64,000 nucleotides of DNA. Source: Dyadobacter chenwenxiniae (GTDB lineage: Bacteria > Bacteroidota > Bacteroidia > Cytophagales > Spirosomataceae). The translations under genes were made by a program, and so were the position numbers. Of this stretch, positions 8,279 to 16,153 are shown piece after piece. How positions within the stretch are numbered: position 1 is the stretch's first letter; every line of letters begins with the position of its first letter. The stretch covers positions 5,637,001-5,701,000 of the forward strand of contig NZ_CP094997.1 of assembly GCF_022869785.1 (NCBI RefSeq), given 5' to 3'. The notes beneath the pieces are model-generated. The model saw only the letters and a list, made by a program, of their open reading frames with translations, was not told where the DNA came from and ran no database searches.

Positions 8279-9325
8279 ATGGCAAAATTAAATTTCGGCG
8301 GGCTCGAAGAAGAAGTAGTAACCCGTGAAGAATTTCCTCTTGAAAAGGCACGTGAAGTACTTTCTAACGAAACCATAGCTGTAATTGGTTACGGCGTACA
8401 AGGCCCGGGCCAAAGCTTGAACATGCGCGACAACGGATTCAATGTGATCGTTGGCCAACGCAAAGGAGGTAAATCGTGGGACAAAGCCGTTGCAGACGGA
8501 TGGGTTCCTGGCGAAACACTTTTCGAATTGGAAGAAGCATTGGCAAAAGGAACAATCATTTGTTACCTGCTTTCCGACGCCGCTCAAATTGAATTATGGC
8601 CGACTGTTAAGGCTAACCTTACTGCTGGAAAATCATTGTATTTCTCACACGGTTTCGGCGTAACTTATAAAGATCAAACTGGAATTATTCCTCCTGCTGA
8701 TGTAGACGTGTATTTGGTTGCGCCAAAAGGATCAGGAACTTCACTTCGTCGTTTGTTCGTAGAAGGAAAGGGCTTGAACTCTTCTTTTGCAATATTCCAG
8801 GATGCAACGGGCAAAGCACGTGAGAAATGTATCGCAATGGGAATCGGTGTTGGTTCAGGATATTTGTTCGAAACTGATTTCTACCGTGAAGTTACATCTG
8901 ACCTTACAGGTGAGCGCGGAACATTGATGGGTGCTATCCAGGGAATTTTCGCAGCTCAATACGAAGTGCTTCGCTCAAACGGACACTCGCCATCAGAAGC
9001 ATTCAATGAAACAGTGGAAGAATTGACGCAATCATTGATGCCGCTGGTTGCTGAAAACGGCATGGACTGGATGTACGCAAACTGCTCTACAACAGCACAA
9101 CGCGGTGCATTGGACTGGTGGAAACCTTTCCGTGACGCTACCAAGCCTGTTTTCGAGCAACTTTATAATTCTGTAAAAAGCGGCGAGCAAGCTAGAATCT
9201 CCATCACACGTAACTCACAATCGGATTACCGCGTGAAACTGGAAGAAGAATTGGCTGAGCTTCGCGAATCAGAAATGTGGAAAGCCGGCAAAACTGTTCG
9301 CAGCTTGCGCCCGGAAAATAATTAA
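8279..9325 (+). CDS. ilvC: ketol-acid reductoisomerase
   Basis: IlvC isomerises and reduces acetolactate or acetohydroxybutyrate to the dihydroxy acids used by IlvD, with NAD(P)H and Mg. The Rossmann motif is IGYGVQGPGQSLNMRDNGF near residue 38, followed by the cofactor loop VGQRKGGKSW. The knotted C-terminal domain supplies metal ligands in TDFYREVTSDLTGERGTLMG and the following helices. At 348 residues it is a short, single-domain-repeat (class I-like) enzyme. It ends the ilvDBNC operon: a 62-bp perfect palindrome starts 5 bases after its stop codon. Confidence 0.96.
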   Translation: MAKLNFGGLEEEVVTREEFPLEKAREVLSNETIAVIGYGVQGPGQSLNMRDNGFNVIVGQRKGGKSWDKAVADGWVPGETLFELEEALAKGTIICYLLSDAAQIELWPTVKANLTAGKSLYFSHGFGVTYKDQTGIIPPADVDVYLVAPKGSGTSLRRLFVEGKGLNSSFAIFQDATGKAREKCIAMGIGVGSGYLFETDFYREVTSDLTGERGTLMGAIQGIFAAQYEVLRSNGHSPSEAFNETVEELTQSLMPLVAENGMDWMYANCSTTAQRGALDWWKPFRDATKPVFEQLYNSVKSGEQARISITRNSQSDYRVKLEEELAELRESEMWKAGKTVRSLRPENN

Positions 9326-9329
9326 ATAA

Positions 9330-9391
9330 TTTTTCAATTTTCAAACATTGCCGGGGGCTTAAGCCCCCGGCAATGTTTGAAAATTGAAAAA
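9330..9391. repeat. 62-bp perfect, loopless palindrome between ilvC and ilvA
   Basis: The arms 9330-9360 and 9361-9391 are exact reverse complements (31 bp, no spacer), centred on GGGGGCTTAAGCCCCC. As RNA this makes a very long stem. It is not followed by a T-tract on the plus strand, so it is not a canonical intrinsic terminator. It could be an RNase III or processing site, a stability element, or a copy of a dispersed palindromic repeat. Confidence 0.95.
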
Positions 9392-9441
9392 AGAAAAATA
9401 TAGAAGCTTTGCAGCATGCAAGGCTTTTTTCATTCACAGCA

Positions 9442-10698
9442 ATGGATACAGTTCACTCCGCTCCGACATTAGACAATATCTTCCTTGCAGCCGAAAGGCT
9501 TAGAGGCATTATTAACCACACACCGATTTTTTATAATGCACATCTTTCAGAGCAATATCAGGCCAATATTTATCTGAAAAGGGAAGATTTGCAAACCGTT
9601 CGCTCTTACAAAATTCGCGGCGCTTACAACAAAATGGCTAGCCTGTCTGCAGAGGCGCTTGCATGCGGCATTGTATGTGCGAGTGCGGGAAACCACGCGC
9701 AGGGAGTAGCGTATGCATGCTGGAAAATGCAGGTGAAGGGAGCCATTTTCATGCCGACCACCACGCCAGCGCAGAAGATCAAGCAGGTTAGATTATTTGG
9801 AAAAGAATGGATTGAGATTCATTTGGTCGGAGACACTTATGACGATGCGTATTATGCGTCGAAAGAATATCAAACTGTTACAAAAGCTGTTTTTGTGCAT
9901 CCATTTGATGATTTGCAAGTGATTGAAGGTCAGGGAACCGTGGGTTTGGAGATTTTCAAAGATGCTGATTTCAAGATTGACTATTTGTTAATGGCCATTG
10001 GCGGCGGAGGTTTGGCGTCGGGCATTTCAACCGTTTTTAAACAACTTTCACCCAGAACAAAACTGATAGGAGTTGAGCCCGAAGGTTCGCCGACGATGTA
10101 TCAGGCAATAAAAGATGGGCATGTCGTCACATTGGAGCGCATTGATAAGTTTGTCGATGGAGCGGCTGTTCGCAGAGCTGGTGAAATCACTTTTGAAATT
10201 TGCAGCAAGAGCCTAGACAAAGTAATCCTCGTTCCGGAAGGCAAAGTTTGCTCATCAATCTTACAACTTTACAACGAAGAAGCGATTGTTGCAGAACCAG
10301 CCGGAGCGCTTACAGTTGCTGCATTGGATTTAATAAAAGATGAAATTAAAGGCAAAAATGTCGTCGCATTGATAAGTGGAGGCAATAATGACATTACCAG
10401 AACCGAAGAAATCAAAGAGCGCTCGTTACTTTACGAAGGCTTAAAACATTACTTCATCATCCGCTTCCCCCAACGATCCGGCGCCTTCCGCGAATTCCTG
10501 AATGTCCTCGGGCCAAATGACGACATTGCCCGTTTCGAATACGTAAAGAAAACAAACCGTGAGCAAGGCCCAGCATTAGTAGGCATCGAACTCAAAAACC
10601 GCGAAGATTTCGCACCATTAATCGAGCGAATGGATGCGAACCGGGTGGTTTACGAATATTTGAATGATCAGCCGGATTTGTTTCAGTTTATGGTTTGA
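9442..10698 (+). CDS. ilvA: threonine ammonia-lyase (threonine dehydratase), biosynthetic
   Basis: IlvA deaminates threonine to 2-oxobutyrate, the committed step into isoleucine. The PLP lysine is K57 in SYKIRGAYN, and the phosphate-binding glycine loop is AIGGGGLASG. The roughly 90-residue C-terminus beginning HYFIIRFPQRSGAFREFL is a single ACT-like regulatory domain. The 418-residue total matches the shorter, one-regulatory-domain form rather than the 514-residue Escherichia coli type. The start at 9442 (MDTVHSAP) is chosen over an in-frame ATG at 9409 that would add an unlike tail. An AraC regulator begins one base after its stop. Confidence 0.95.
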   Translation: MDTVHSAPTLDNIFLAAERLRGIINHTPIFYNAHLSEQYQANIYLKREDLQTVRSYKIRGAYNKMASLSAEALACGIVCASAGNHAQGVAYACWKMQVKGAIFMPTTTPAQKIKQVRLFGKEWIEIHLVGDTYDDAYYASKEYQTVTKAVFVHPFDDLQVIEGQGTVGLEIFKDADFKIDYLLMAIGGGGLASGISTVFKQLSPRTKLIGVEPEGSPTMYQAIKDGHVVTLERIDKFVDGAAVRRAGEITFEICSKSLDKVILVPEGKVCSSILQLYNEEAIVAEPAGALTVAALDLIKDEIKGKNVVALISGGNNDITRTEEIKERSLLYEGLKHYFIIRFPQRSGAFREFLNVLGPNDDIARFEYVKKTNREQGPALVGIELKNREDFAPLIERMDANRVVYEYLNDQPDLFQFMV

Positions 10699-10699
10699 T

Positions 10700-11548
10700 A
10701 TGCTTCGTGTCCCATCCGATATCAGCTCACAGGAATTTGAATCTTTGAAGATCCAGGATATGACTTTTGTTGCCTATCGCAATGAAGTTTATCCGTCCAA
10801 GTATGACGTGTTTTTTGAAGAGCATGCGGTGATTGTGGTCTTGGAAGGAGAGAAGAAATTCACGAGTCCAACACAGGAAGTGCATGTTGAAAAAGGGGAC
10901 ATTCTATTTGTTCAGCGCGGTTTTTACTTAATGTCGGAATCAATTAACGAATCTTACAAAAGCCTGGTTTTCTTTTTTGATGAAAAATTATTGAAGGAAT
11001 TTGTCAGCCTGCATCCTGAACTTTTCAATCCTGCGAAGGCGACTCCTGTTCTTGAAAACCCGATTTTGTTACTTCAATCAGATGAGAACTTTGAGAAGTT
11101 TATTCAATCCGTGTTTCCTTATTTTAGGTCAAGAACAGAGCTGAAAAATCATTTTCTACGTCTTAAATTTCAAGAGTTATTGCTTCACTTACTGGAACTG
11201 GATGATTCAAAACAACTCCGCGCAATTCTTTACAGCTTGTATAAAGGTGAAAAGGCTGATTTATCGTTCATGATGAACACTTATTATTTGAAACCTTTAA
11301 CATTGGATGAATTAGCGCGGCTGTCTGGGAGAAGCCTTTCCGCATTCAAAAGAGATTTTCAAGACGAATTCAAAACATCACCAGCGCTTTGGCTCAAAAA
11401 TAAAAGGCTGGATTATGCGGACTTTTTGCTAAGAAACAGCACTAAGAATGTGTCGGAAATCAGCACTGAGATCGGCTATGAAAGTGTTTCGCATTTTATT
11501 AAGACTTATAAGGAGAAATACGGAAGGACGCCCAAAAAGCAGAGCTGA
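10700..11548 (+). CDS. AraC family transcriptional regulator
   Basis: A 282-residue regulator with an N-terminal cupin-like ligand domain (VVLEGEKKFTSPTQEVHVEKGDILFVQ) and a C-terminal double helix-turn-helix. The first helix-turn-helix is LTLDELARLSGRSLSAFKRDF and the second runs from VSEISTEIGYESVSHFIKTYK to YGRTPKKQ. The ATG at 10700 lies one base beyond the ilvA stop, so it is probably translated from the ilvA transcript. That makes it a candidate local regulator of branched-chain amino acid genes, but AraC proteins often sit near unrelated targets. The ligand is unknown. Confidence 0.9.
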   Translation: MLRVPSDISSQEFESLKIQDMTFVAYRNEVYPSKYDVFFEEHAVIVVLEGEKKFTSPTQEVHVEKGDILFVQRGFYLMSESINESYKSLVFFFDEKLLKEFVSLHPELFNPAKATPVLENPILLLQSDENFEKFIQSVFPYFRSRTELKNHFLRLKFQELLLHLLELDDSKQLRAILYSLYKGEKADLSFMMNTYYLKPLTLDELARLSGRSLSAFKRDFQDEFKTSPALWLKNKRLDYADFLLRNSTKNVSEISTEIGYESVSHFIKTYKEKYGRTPKKQS

Positions 11549-11599
11549 TTTGGGTTTCTATTTTAAATGGATTAGATTCAATAATGATATCTTGTTTTC

Positions 11600-11887
11600 A
11601 TGAATACACAGGCGGTATTAGATAGGCTACACAAATCAAAAAGCTATTTTTTTCAGAAATATCCCTTGAAATCGATGGCTCTTTTTGGCTCTCATGCCAG
11701 AAATGAGGCGACCGAACAAAGCGACGTGGACATTCTTGTGGAGTTTTCGGCTCCTATTGGCTTTGAGTTTATTGACCTCGCAATAGAATTAGAAGATGTG
11801 CTGCAAACGAAAGTAGACCTTGTTAGTAAAAAAGGTTTGAAAGCTCCGTTACTGCCTTATATAGAGAAAAATCTAATCTATGTCTGA
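11600..11887 (+). CDS. mntA: MntA-type nucleotidyltransferase antitoxin
   Basis: A 95-residue minimal nucleotidyltransferase. It carries the exact GS-x10-D-x-D motif (G30-S31 to D42 and D44, in FGSHARNEATEQSDVDILVEF) and a third acidic residue in KVDLVS (D73). In characterised MNT/HEPN pairs the MntA protein inactivates its partner by adding AMP to a tyrosine of the HEPN toxin. It overlaps the downstream HEPN gene by 8 bases, the classic order and coupling. The pair lies between two blocks of branched-chain amino acid genes and is presumably an independent cassette. Confidence 0.88.
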   Translation: MNTQAVLDRLHKSKSYFFQKYPLKSMALFGSHARNEATEQSDVDILVEFSAPIGFEFIDLAIELEDVLQTKVDLVSKKGLKAPLLPYIEKNLIYV

Positions 11888-12230
11888 GCGAGCGCCCTCT
11901 ATATTATTCCTGGATATGCTGGATTCGGTGGAGACAGTTTTGGATTACACGTCCGGGATCAGTTTTGACGATTTTATGAATGATAGGAAAACAAGGGATG
12001 CTGTAATTAGAAACATTCAGGTTCTTGGAGAGGCTGCGAATCGTGTTCCAAAGGAAGTTAGAGAACAATATGCCGATATTGAATGGATGCGCATTATCAG
12101 ATCCCGGCACATTCTCGTGCACGATTATGCCGGAATTGACTTCGAAATTGTTTGGCGGATAATAGAAGTGCATTTGCCGCCGCTTCGGGATGCACTATTG
12201 ACAATGACGGATAAGGGCAAGTCTTCATAA
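11880..12230 (+). CDS. hepT: HepT-like (DUF86) HEPN ribonuclease toxin
   Basis: A 116-residue all-helical HEPN protein. The predicted active site is R76-x4-H81-D82-Y83 (RHILVHDY), matching the RX4HXY motif of HepT ribonucleases. Y83 is the expected target of AMP modification by MntA. Its start codon lies inside the end of the antitoxin gene (8-base overlap), giving translational coupling. All key residues are intact, so the pair looks functional. Confidence 0.88.
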   Translation: MSERAPSILFLDMLDSVETVLDYTSGISFDDFMNDRKTRDAVIRNIQVLGEAANRVPKEVREQYADIEWMRIIRSRHILVHDYAGIDFEIVWRIIEVHLPPLRDALLTMTDKGKSS

Positions 12231-12421
12231 CTTCAATAACAATTTCCGCTCAAACCTTTCCGAAAAACTAAAATCACTATTTTTTGAACCTTTAACGTTA
12301 TACTTATTACCTTGAATTTGTGGTAATTTGTAATCTCAGTTCTCCTTTTGAGAAAACGGCTGTTAATAGCGCAATTTCTTAGAAGTCAGTCTTGAAGAGG
12401 CGAAATTTTAATAAATATAAA

Positions 12422-13825
12422 ATGAGTAATCAAGCAAATACCCTTTTCGATAAGGTGTGGGACGCACACGTTGTTCGTAAAATTGCAGATGGTCCGGATG
12501 TGTTCTTCATCGACCGTCATTTTATCCACGAAGTGACCAGCCCGGTTGCATTCCTGGGTCTCGAAAGCAGAAATATAGGCGTAATGTATCCGGAAAGAAC
12601 ATTTGCCACAGCCGACCACAACACTCCAACGATTAACCAACACCTCCCGGTAGCGGATCCACTTTCTGCAAATCAGTTGAAAGCATTGGAAACCAACTCA
12701 CTAAAATATGGCATTTCGCATTGGGGACTTGGTCACGCAAGAAATGGAATTGTTCACGTGGTGGGTCCTGAAAATGGAATTACACTTCCCGGCATGACAA
12801 TCGTTTGCGGGGATTCTCATACATCGACACACGGCGCTTTTGGTGCAATTGCCTTTGGTATAGGCACTTCTGAGGTTGAAATGGTGCTTTCTTCGCAATG
12901 CATTATGCAGCCGAAGCCTAAGAAAATGCGTGTGAATGTTGTTGGAGAGTTAGGCAAAGGAGTTACGCCAAAAGACGTTACTTTATATATCATTTCAAAA
13001 CTGACAACTGCCGGCGCAACGGGATATTTCGTTGAATACGCAGGTGAGGTTTTTGAAAAAATGAGCATGGAAGGCCGTATGACGGTTTGTAACATGAGCA
13101 TTGAAATGGGCGCACGCGGCGGCATGATCGCACCGGATGAAACCACTTTTGCATATATCAATGGCCGTGACCAGGCTCCAAAAGGAGAGAAGTGGGACAA
13201 GGCATTGGCATATTGGAAAACGCTTAAAACGGACGAAGGCGCTGTTTTTGACAAAGAATATACGTTTGACGCTGCCGACATTGAGCCAATGATCACTTAC
13301 GGAACGAACCCGGGAATGGGTCAGGGAATTTCCAGGAATATCCCAACTTCGGAACAAGTTGAAGGTGGAAAGTCTACATATGATAAGTCATTGGCTTACA
13401 TGGGCTTTCATGAAAATGAATCCATGTTAGGAAAGAAAATTGATTACGTTTTCATCGGAAGCTGCACAAACGGACGCATTGAAGATTTCCGTGCATTTGC
13501 TTCGATTGTAAAAGGTCGTAAAAAGGCCGATAATGTGACGGCTTGGGTTGTTCCGGGTTCACACATTGTGGAGGCTCAGATTAAAGAAGAGGGGATTTTA
13601 GACATTCTTACCGAAGCTGGTTTTGAACTTCGTCAGCCTGGATGTTCAGCTTGTCTGGCAATGAATGATGACAAAATTCCGGCTGGAAAATATGCTGTCA
13701 GCACTTCAAACCGCAATTTCGAAGGTCGTCAAGGCCCGGGCGCGAGAACGCTTTTAGCTAGTCCGTTGGTGGCTGCCGCTGCTGCGGTAACCGGAGTAGT
13801 TACAGACCCTAGAGACCTTCTTTAA
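12422..13825 (+). CDS. leuC: 3-isopropylmalate dehydratase, large subunit
   Basis: With LeuD it isomerises 2-isopropylmalate to 3-isopropylmalate. The same enzyme type can process citramalate to 3-methylmalate. The 467-residue aconitase-family protein shows the cluster-binding motifs VCGDSHTSTHGAFG, GSCTNGRIEDFR and the CSAC pair in QPGCSACLAMN. The ATG at 12422 (MSNQANTLFDK) is chosen over an upstream in-frame ATG at 12392 that adds a basic ten-residue tail. It opens the leuC-leuD-cimA-leuB block. The 190 bases upstream contain no leader peptide or terminator that I can recognise, unlike ilvD and leuA. Confidence 0.96.
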   Translation: MSNQANTLFDKVWDAHVVRKIADGPDVFFIDRHFIHEVTSPVAFLGLESRNIGVMYPERTFATADHNTPTINQHLPVADPLSANQLKALETNSLKYGISHWGLGHARNGIVHVVGPENGITLPGMTIVCGDSHTSTHGAFGAIAFGIGTSEVEMVLSSQCIMQPKPKKMRVNVVGELGKGVTPKDVTLYIISKLTTAGATGYFVEYAGEVFEKMSMEGRMTVCNMSIEMGARGGMIAPDETTFAYINGRDQAPKGEKWDKALAYWKTLKTDEGAVFDKEYTFDAADIEPMITYGTNPGMGQGISRNIPTSEQVEGGKSTYDKSLAYMGFHENESMLGKKIDYVFIGSCTNGRIEDFRAFASIVKGRKKADNVTAWVVPGSHIVEAQIKEEGILDILTEAGFELRQPGCSACLAMNDDKIPAGKYAVSTSNRNFEGRQGPGARTLLASPLVAAAAAVTGVVTDPRDLL

Positions 13826-13843
13826 TTCAAACCCGACATTAAC

Positions 13844-14440
13844 ATGGCTTACGATAAATTCACATTATTAAGAAGTACGGCAGTTCCTTTGCCGATAGAA
13901 AACGTTGATACAGACCAGATTATCCCGGCACGTTTTCTTAAAGCAACCAAGCGCGAGGGATTTGGTGATAATCTTTTCCGCGACTGGCGCTACAATGGCG
14001 ACAACACGCCCAAGGCAGATTTTGTATTAAATAACCCGATATACAAGGGAAAAATCCTGGTTGGCGGACATAACTTCGGAAGCGGATCGAGCCGTGAGCA
14101 TGCTGCGTGGGCAATTTATGATTACGGTTTCCGCTGTGTTGTGTCCAGCTTTTTTGCTGATATTTTTAAAGGGAACTCGTTGAATATCGGTATTTTACCT
14201 GTTCAGGTAAGTCCCGAGTTTCTGGATAAGATTTTCCTCGCCATTGAGGCAGATCCAAATGCTGAGTTTGAAGTAAATCTTGAGAAACAAACGATCACGA
14301 TAGTTAGCTCTGGCGAATCTGAATCTTTCGATATCAATGGTTATAAAAAGCATAATATGATCAATGGCTTTGACGATATCGATTATCTGCAAGCCATGAA
14401 AGGAGAGATTAAGGAGTTTGAAGCAGAGAGAATTTATTAA
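13844..14440 (+). CDS. leuD: 3-isopropylmalate dehydratase, small subunit
   Basis: The 198-residue swivel-domain partner of LeuC. Typical motifs are NVDTDQIIPARFLK at the N-terminus and GGHNFGSGSSREHAAWA, whose serine and arginine contact the substrate. It starts 18 bases after leuC, so the two are certainly co-transcribed. A GC-rich inverted repeat separates it from cimA. Confidence 0.96.
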   Translation: MAYDKFTLLRSTAVPLPIENVDTDQIIPARFLKATKREGFGDNLFRDWRYNGDNTPKADFVLNNPIYKGKILVGGHNFGSGSSREHAAWAIYDYGFRCVVSSFFADIFKGNSLNIGILPVQVSPEFLDKIFLAIEADPNAEFEVNLEKQTITIVSSGESESFDINGYKKHNMINGFDDIDYLQAMKGEIKEFEAERIY

Positions 14441-14449
14441 TAAGCTTTC

Positions 14450-14519
14450 GGCTGTCGGCGATCGGCTTTCGGTATTTTCCGAATCAGGGCCGACAGCTGG
14501 CAGCCGACAGCCGACAGCC
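14450..14519. repeat. intergenic inverted repeat built on GGCTGTCGGC
   Basis: GGCTGTCGGC at 14450-14459 is complementary to GCCGACAGCC at 14503-14512 and again at 14510-14519, with a further GCCGACAGC at 14489-14497. The same 10-mer recurs at 38029-38038 upstream of hemB, so this is probably a dispersed repeat. In RNA it would form a hairpin between leuD and cimA. There is no T-tract. Confidence 0.65.
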
Positions 14520-14523
14520 CCCT

Positions 14524-16095
14524 ATGAACAGCCGCTATATTGAGATAATGGACACGACACTTCGCGATGGTGAGCAAACCAGTGGCGTGTCGTTTTCCGC
14601 ATCAGAAAAATTGACCATTGCGCAGATCCTGTTACAGGAAGTGAAAGTGGACCGCATTGAAGTCGCTTCTGCCCGTGTTTCGGAAGGAGAATTTCAGGCC
14701 GTTCAAAAAATTGCCGAGTGGGCAAAGGCAAATGGTTTTCTGGATAAAATTGAAGTCCTGACATTTGTGGATGGCGATGCTTCCATCAACTGGATGTTAG
14801 AATCCGGTGCCAAAGTGATGAATCTTTTGACTAAAGGTTCGCTTAATCATTTGAAACACCAGCTCAAAAAAACGCCCCAGGAGCATTTTGAGGACATTCG
14901 AAAGGTAATTGAACTGGCCGAGAATAGCGGAATTGACTGCAATGTTTATCTCGAAGATTGGAGCAATGGCATGCGGGATTCGCCTGAATATGTTTATCAA
15001 TCGCTTGATTTTCTTGTTACTCAGCCGGTCAAAAGGATTCTTTTACCGGACACACTGGGTATTCTAACTCCCTCAGAATCATACAGTTTTGTAAAAGCCA
15101 TTGTTGACCGTTATCCTAACAGCCATTTCGAGTTTCACGCGCATAATGACTATGACCTGAGCATTGCGAATGTCATGGAAGCATTGCGTGCAGGTGTGCA
15201 TGGCCTGCACTTAACGGTGAACGGAATGGGTGAAAGAACGGGTAATGCGCCACTTGCGAGCACGATTGCGGTGATAAATGACCTGATGCCGGAGTTCAAA
15301 ACTTCGGTTAATGAGCGTTCATTGTATTCTGTAAGCAAGCTTGTTGAGACCTTTTCCGGGATTCGGATTCCTGCTAATAAGCCCATTGTTGGAGAAAGTG
15401 TTTTTACGCAAACGGCCGGCATTCATGCCGATGGGGATAAAAAGAATAATCTCTATTTCAGTAAGTTAATGCCTGAAAGATTCGGTCGTCAGCGGCTTTA
15501 TGCTTTGGGTAAAACTTCCGGGAAAGCCAATATTGAAAACAATCTGCGGGATCTGGGGATTTCGCTTTCTGATTCGGATCTCAAAAAAGTGACTCAGCGG
15601 ATCATCGAACTCGGCGATCGCAAAGAAGCGGTTACACCCGAGGATCTGCCGTACATCATTTCCGACATTTTGGCGAGCAATGCGATTGAGGAAAAGGTTG
15701 TGATCGTCAATTATGTGTTAACGCATTCGAAAAACTTGAAACCTTCGGCCACATTGCAGATCAAATTTGGCGAAGAAGTTTTTGAAGAAAATGCGCAGGG
15801 TGACGGTCAGTATGACGCTTTTATGAACGCACTCAAAAAGATTTATAGCCGAAAATGCATCAGTTTGCCGATGTTGACGGACTATGCAGTTCGCATTCCT
15901 CCAGGTGGAAAGACGGACGCGCTTTGCGAAACGATCATTACTTGGGCAATCAATGGCAAAGATGTTAAAACCAGAGGCTTAGACTCCGATCAGACCGTTT
16001 CCGCGATTATGGCAACACAGAAAATGCTGAATTTGATTGGCATTCCGTCAGCAACCGAGTTGACGCCGGAGATCCCGTTGGTAAGCGCCATTTAA
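14524..16095 (+). CDS. cimA: probable (R)-citramalate synthase (LeuA-family, with regulatory domain)
   Basis: A 523-residue DRE-TIM metallolyase with catalytic motif MDTTLRDGEQTSGVSFS, metal ligands in FEFHAHNDYDLSIAN, and a complete C-terminal LeuA-type allosteric domain (about residues 395-523). From memory it resembles the Leptospira citramalate synthase closely (SARVSEGE, NLLTKGSL, VYLEDWSNG, HNDYDLS). That enzyme condenses pyruvate with acetyl-CoA for threonine-independent isoleucine synthesis. Its place between leuCD and leuB fits, because those enzymes also convert citramalate to 2-oxobutyrate. A second, shorter LeuA is encoded at 17487. The alternative is that this is the feedback-regulated 2-isopropylmalate synthase. 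Confidence 0.75.
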   Translation: MNSRYIEIMDTTLRDGEQTSGVSFSASEKLTIAQILLQEVKVDRIEVASARVSEGEFQAVQKIAEWAKANGFLDKIEVLTFVDGDASINWMLESGAKVMNLLTKGSLNHLKHQLKKTPQEHFEDIRKVIELAENSGIDCNVYLEDWSNGMRDSPEYVYQSLDFLVTQPVKRILLPDTLGILTPSESYSFVKAIVDRYPNSHFEFHAHNDYDLSIANVMEALRAGVHGLHLTVNGMGERTGNAPLASTIAVINDLMPEFKTSVNERSLYSVSKLVETFSGIRIPANKPIVGESVFTQTAGIHADGDKKNNLYFSKLMPERFGRQRLYALGKTSGKANIENNLRDLGISLSDSDLKKVTQRIIELGDRKEAVTPEDLPYIISDILASNAIEEKVVIVNYVLTHSKNLKPSATLQIKFGEEVFEENAQGDGQYDAFMNALKKIYSRKCISLPMLTDYAVRIPPGGKTDALCETIITWAINGKDVKTRGLDSDQTVSAIMATQKMLNLIGIPSATELTPEIPLVSAI

Positions 16096-16153
16096 CAGCT
16101 GCGCTATCGACATTGATTTAATTTAAATTACTGATTATCAATTCAAATAATTA

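Noticed and set aside
9392..9441. A small ORF or leader before ilvA
   Set aside because: The stretch after the palindrome is short and A-rich; the in-frame ATG at 9409 only extends ilvA by eleven unlike residues.
12231..12421. A third attenuator upstream of leuC
   Set aside because: I looked for a short Leu/Ile/Val-rich ORF and a T-tailed hairpin and found neither; TTTG motifs are present but badly spaced.
12817..13296. A 159-codon minus-strand frame inside leuC
   Set aside because: Antisense shadow of a highly conserved aconitase-family gene, with Ser/Pro-rich sequence and no family features.
14450..14519. CRISPR-like array of CCGACAG units
   Set aside because: The units are about 10 bases, overlap and occur in both orientations, with no regular spacers or cas genes.
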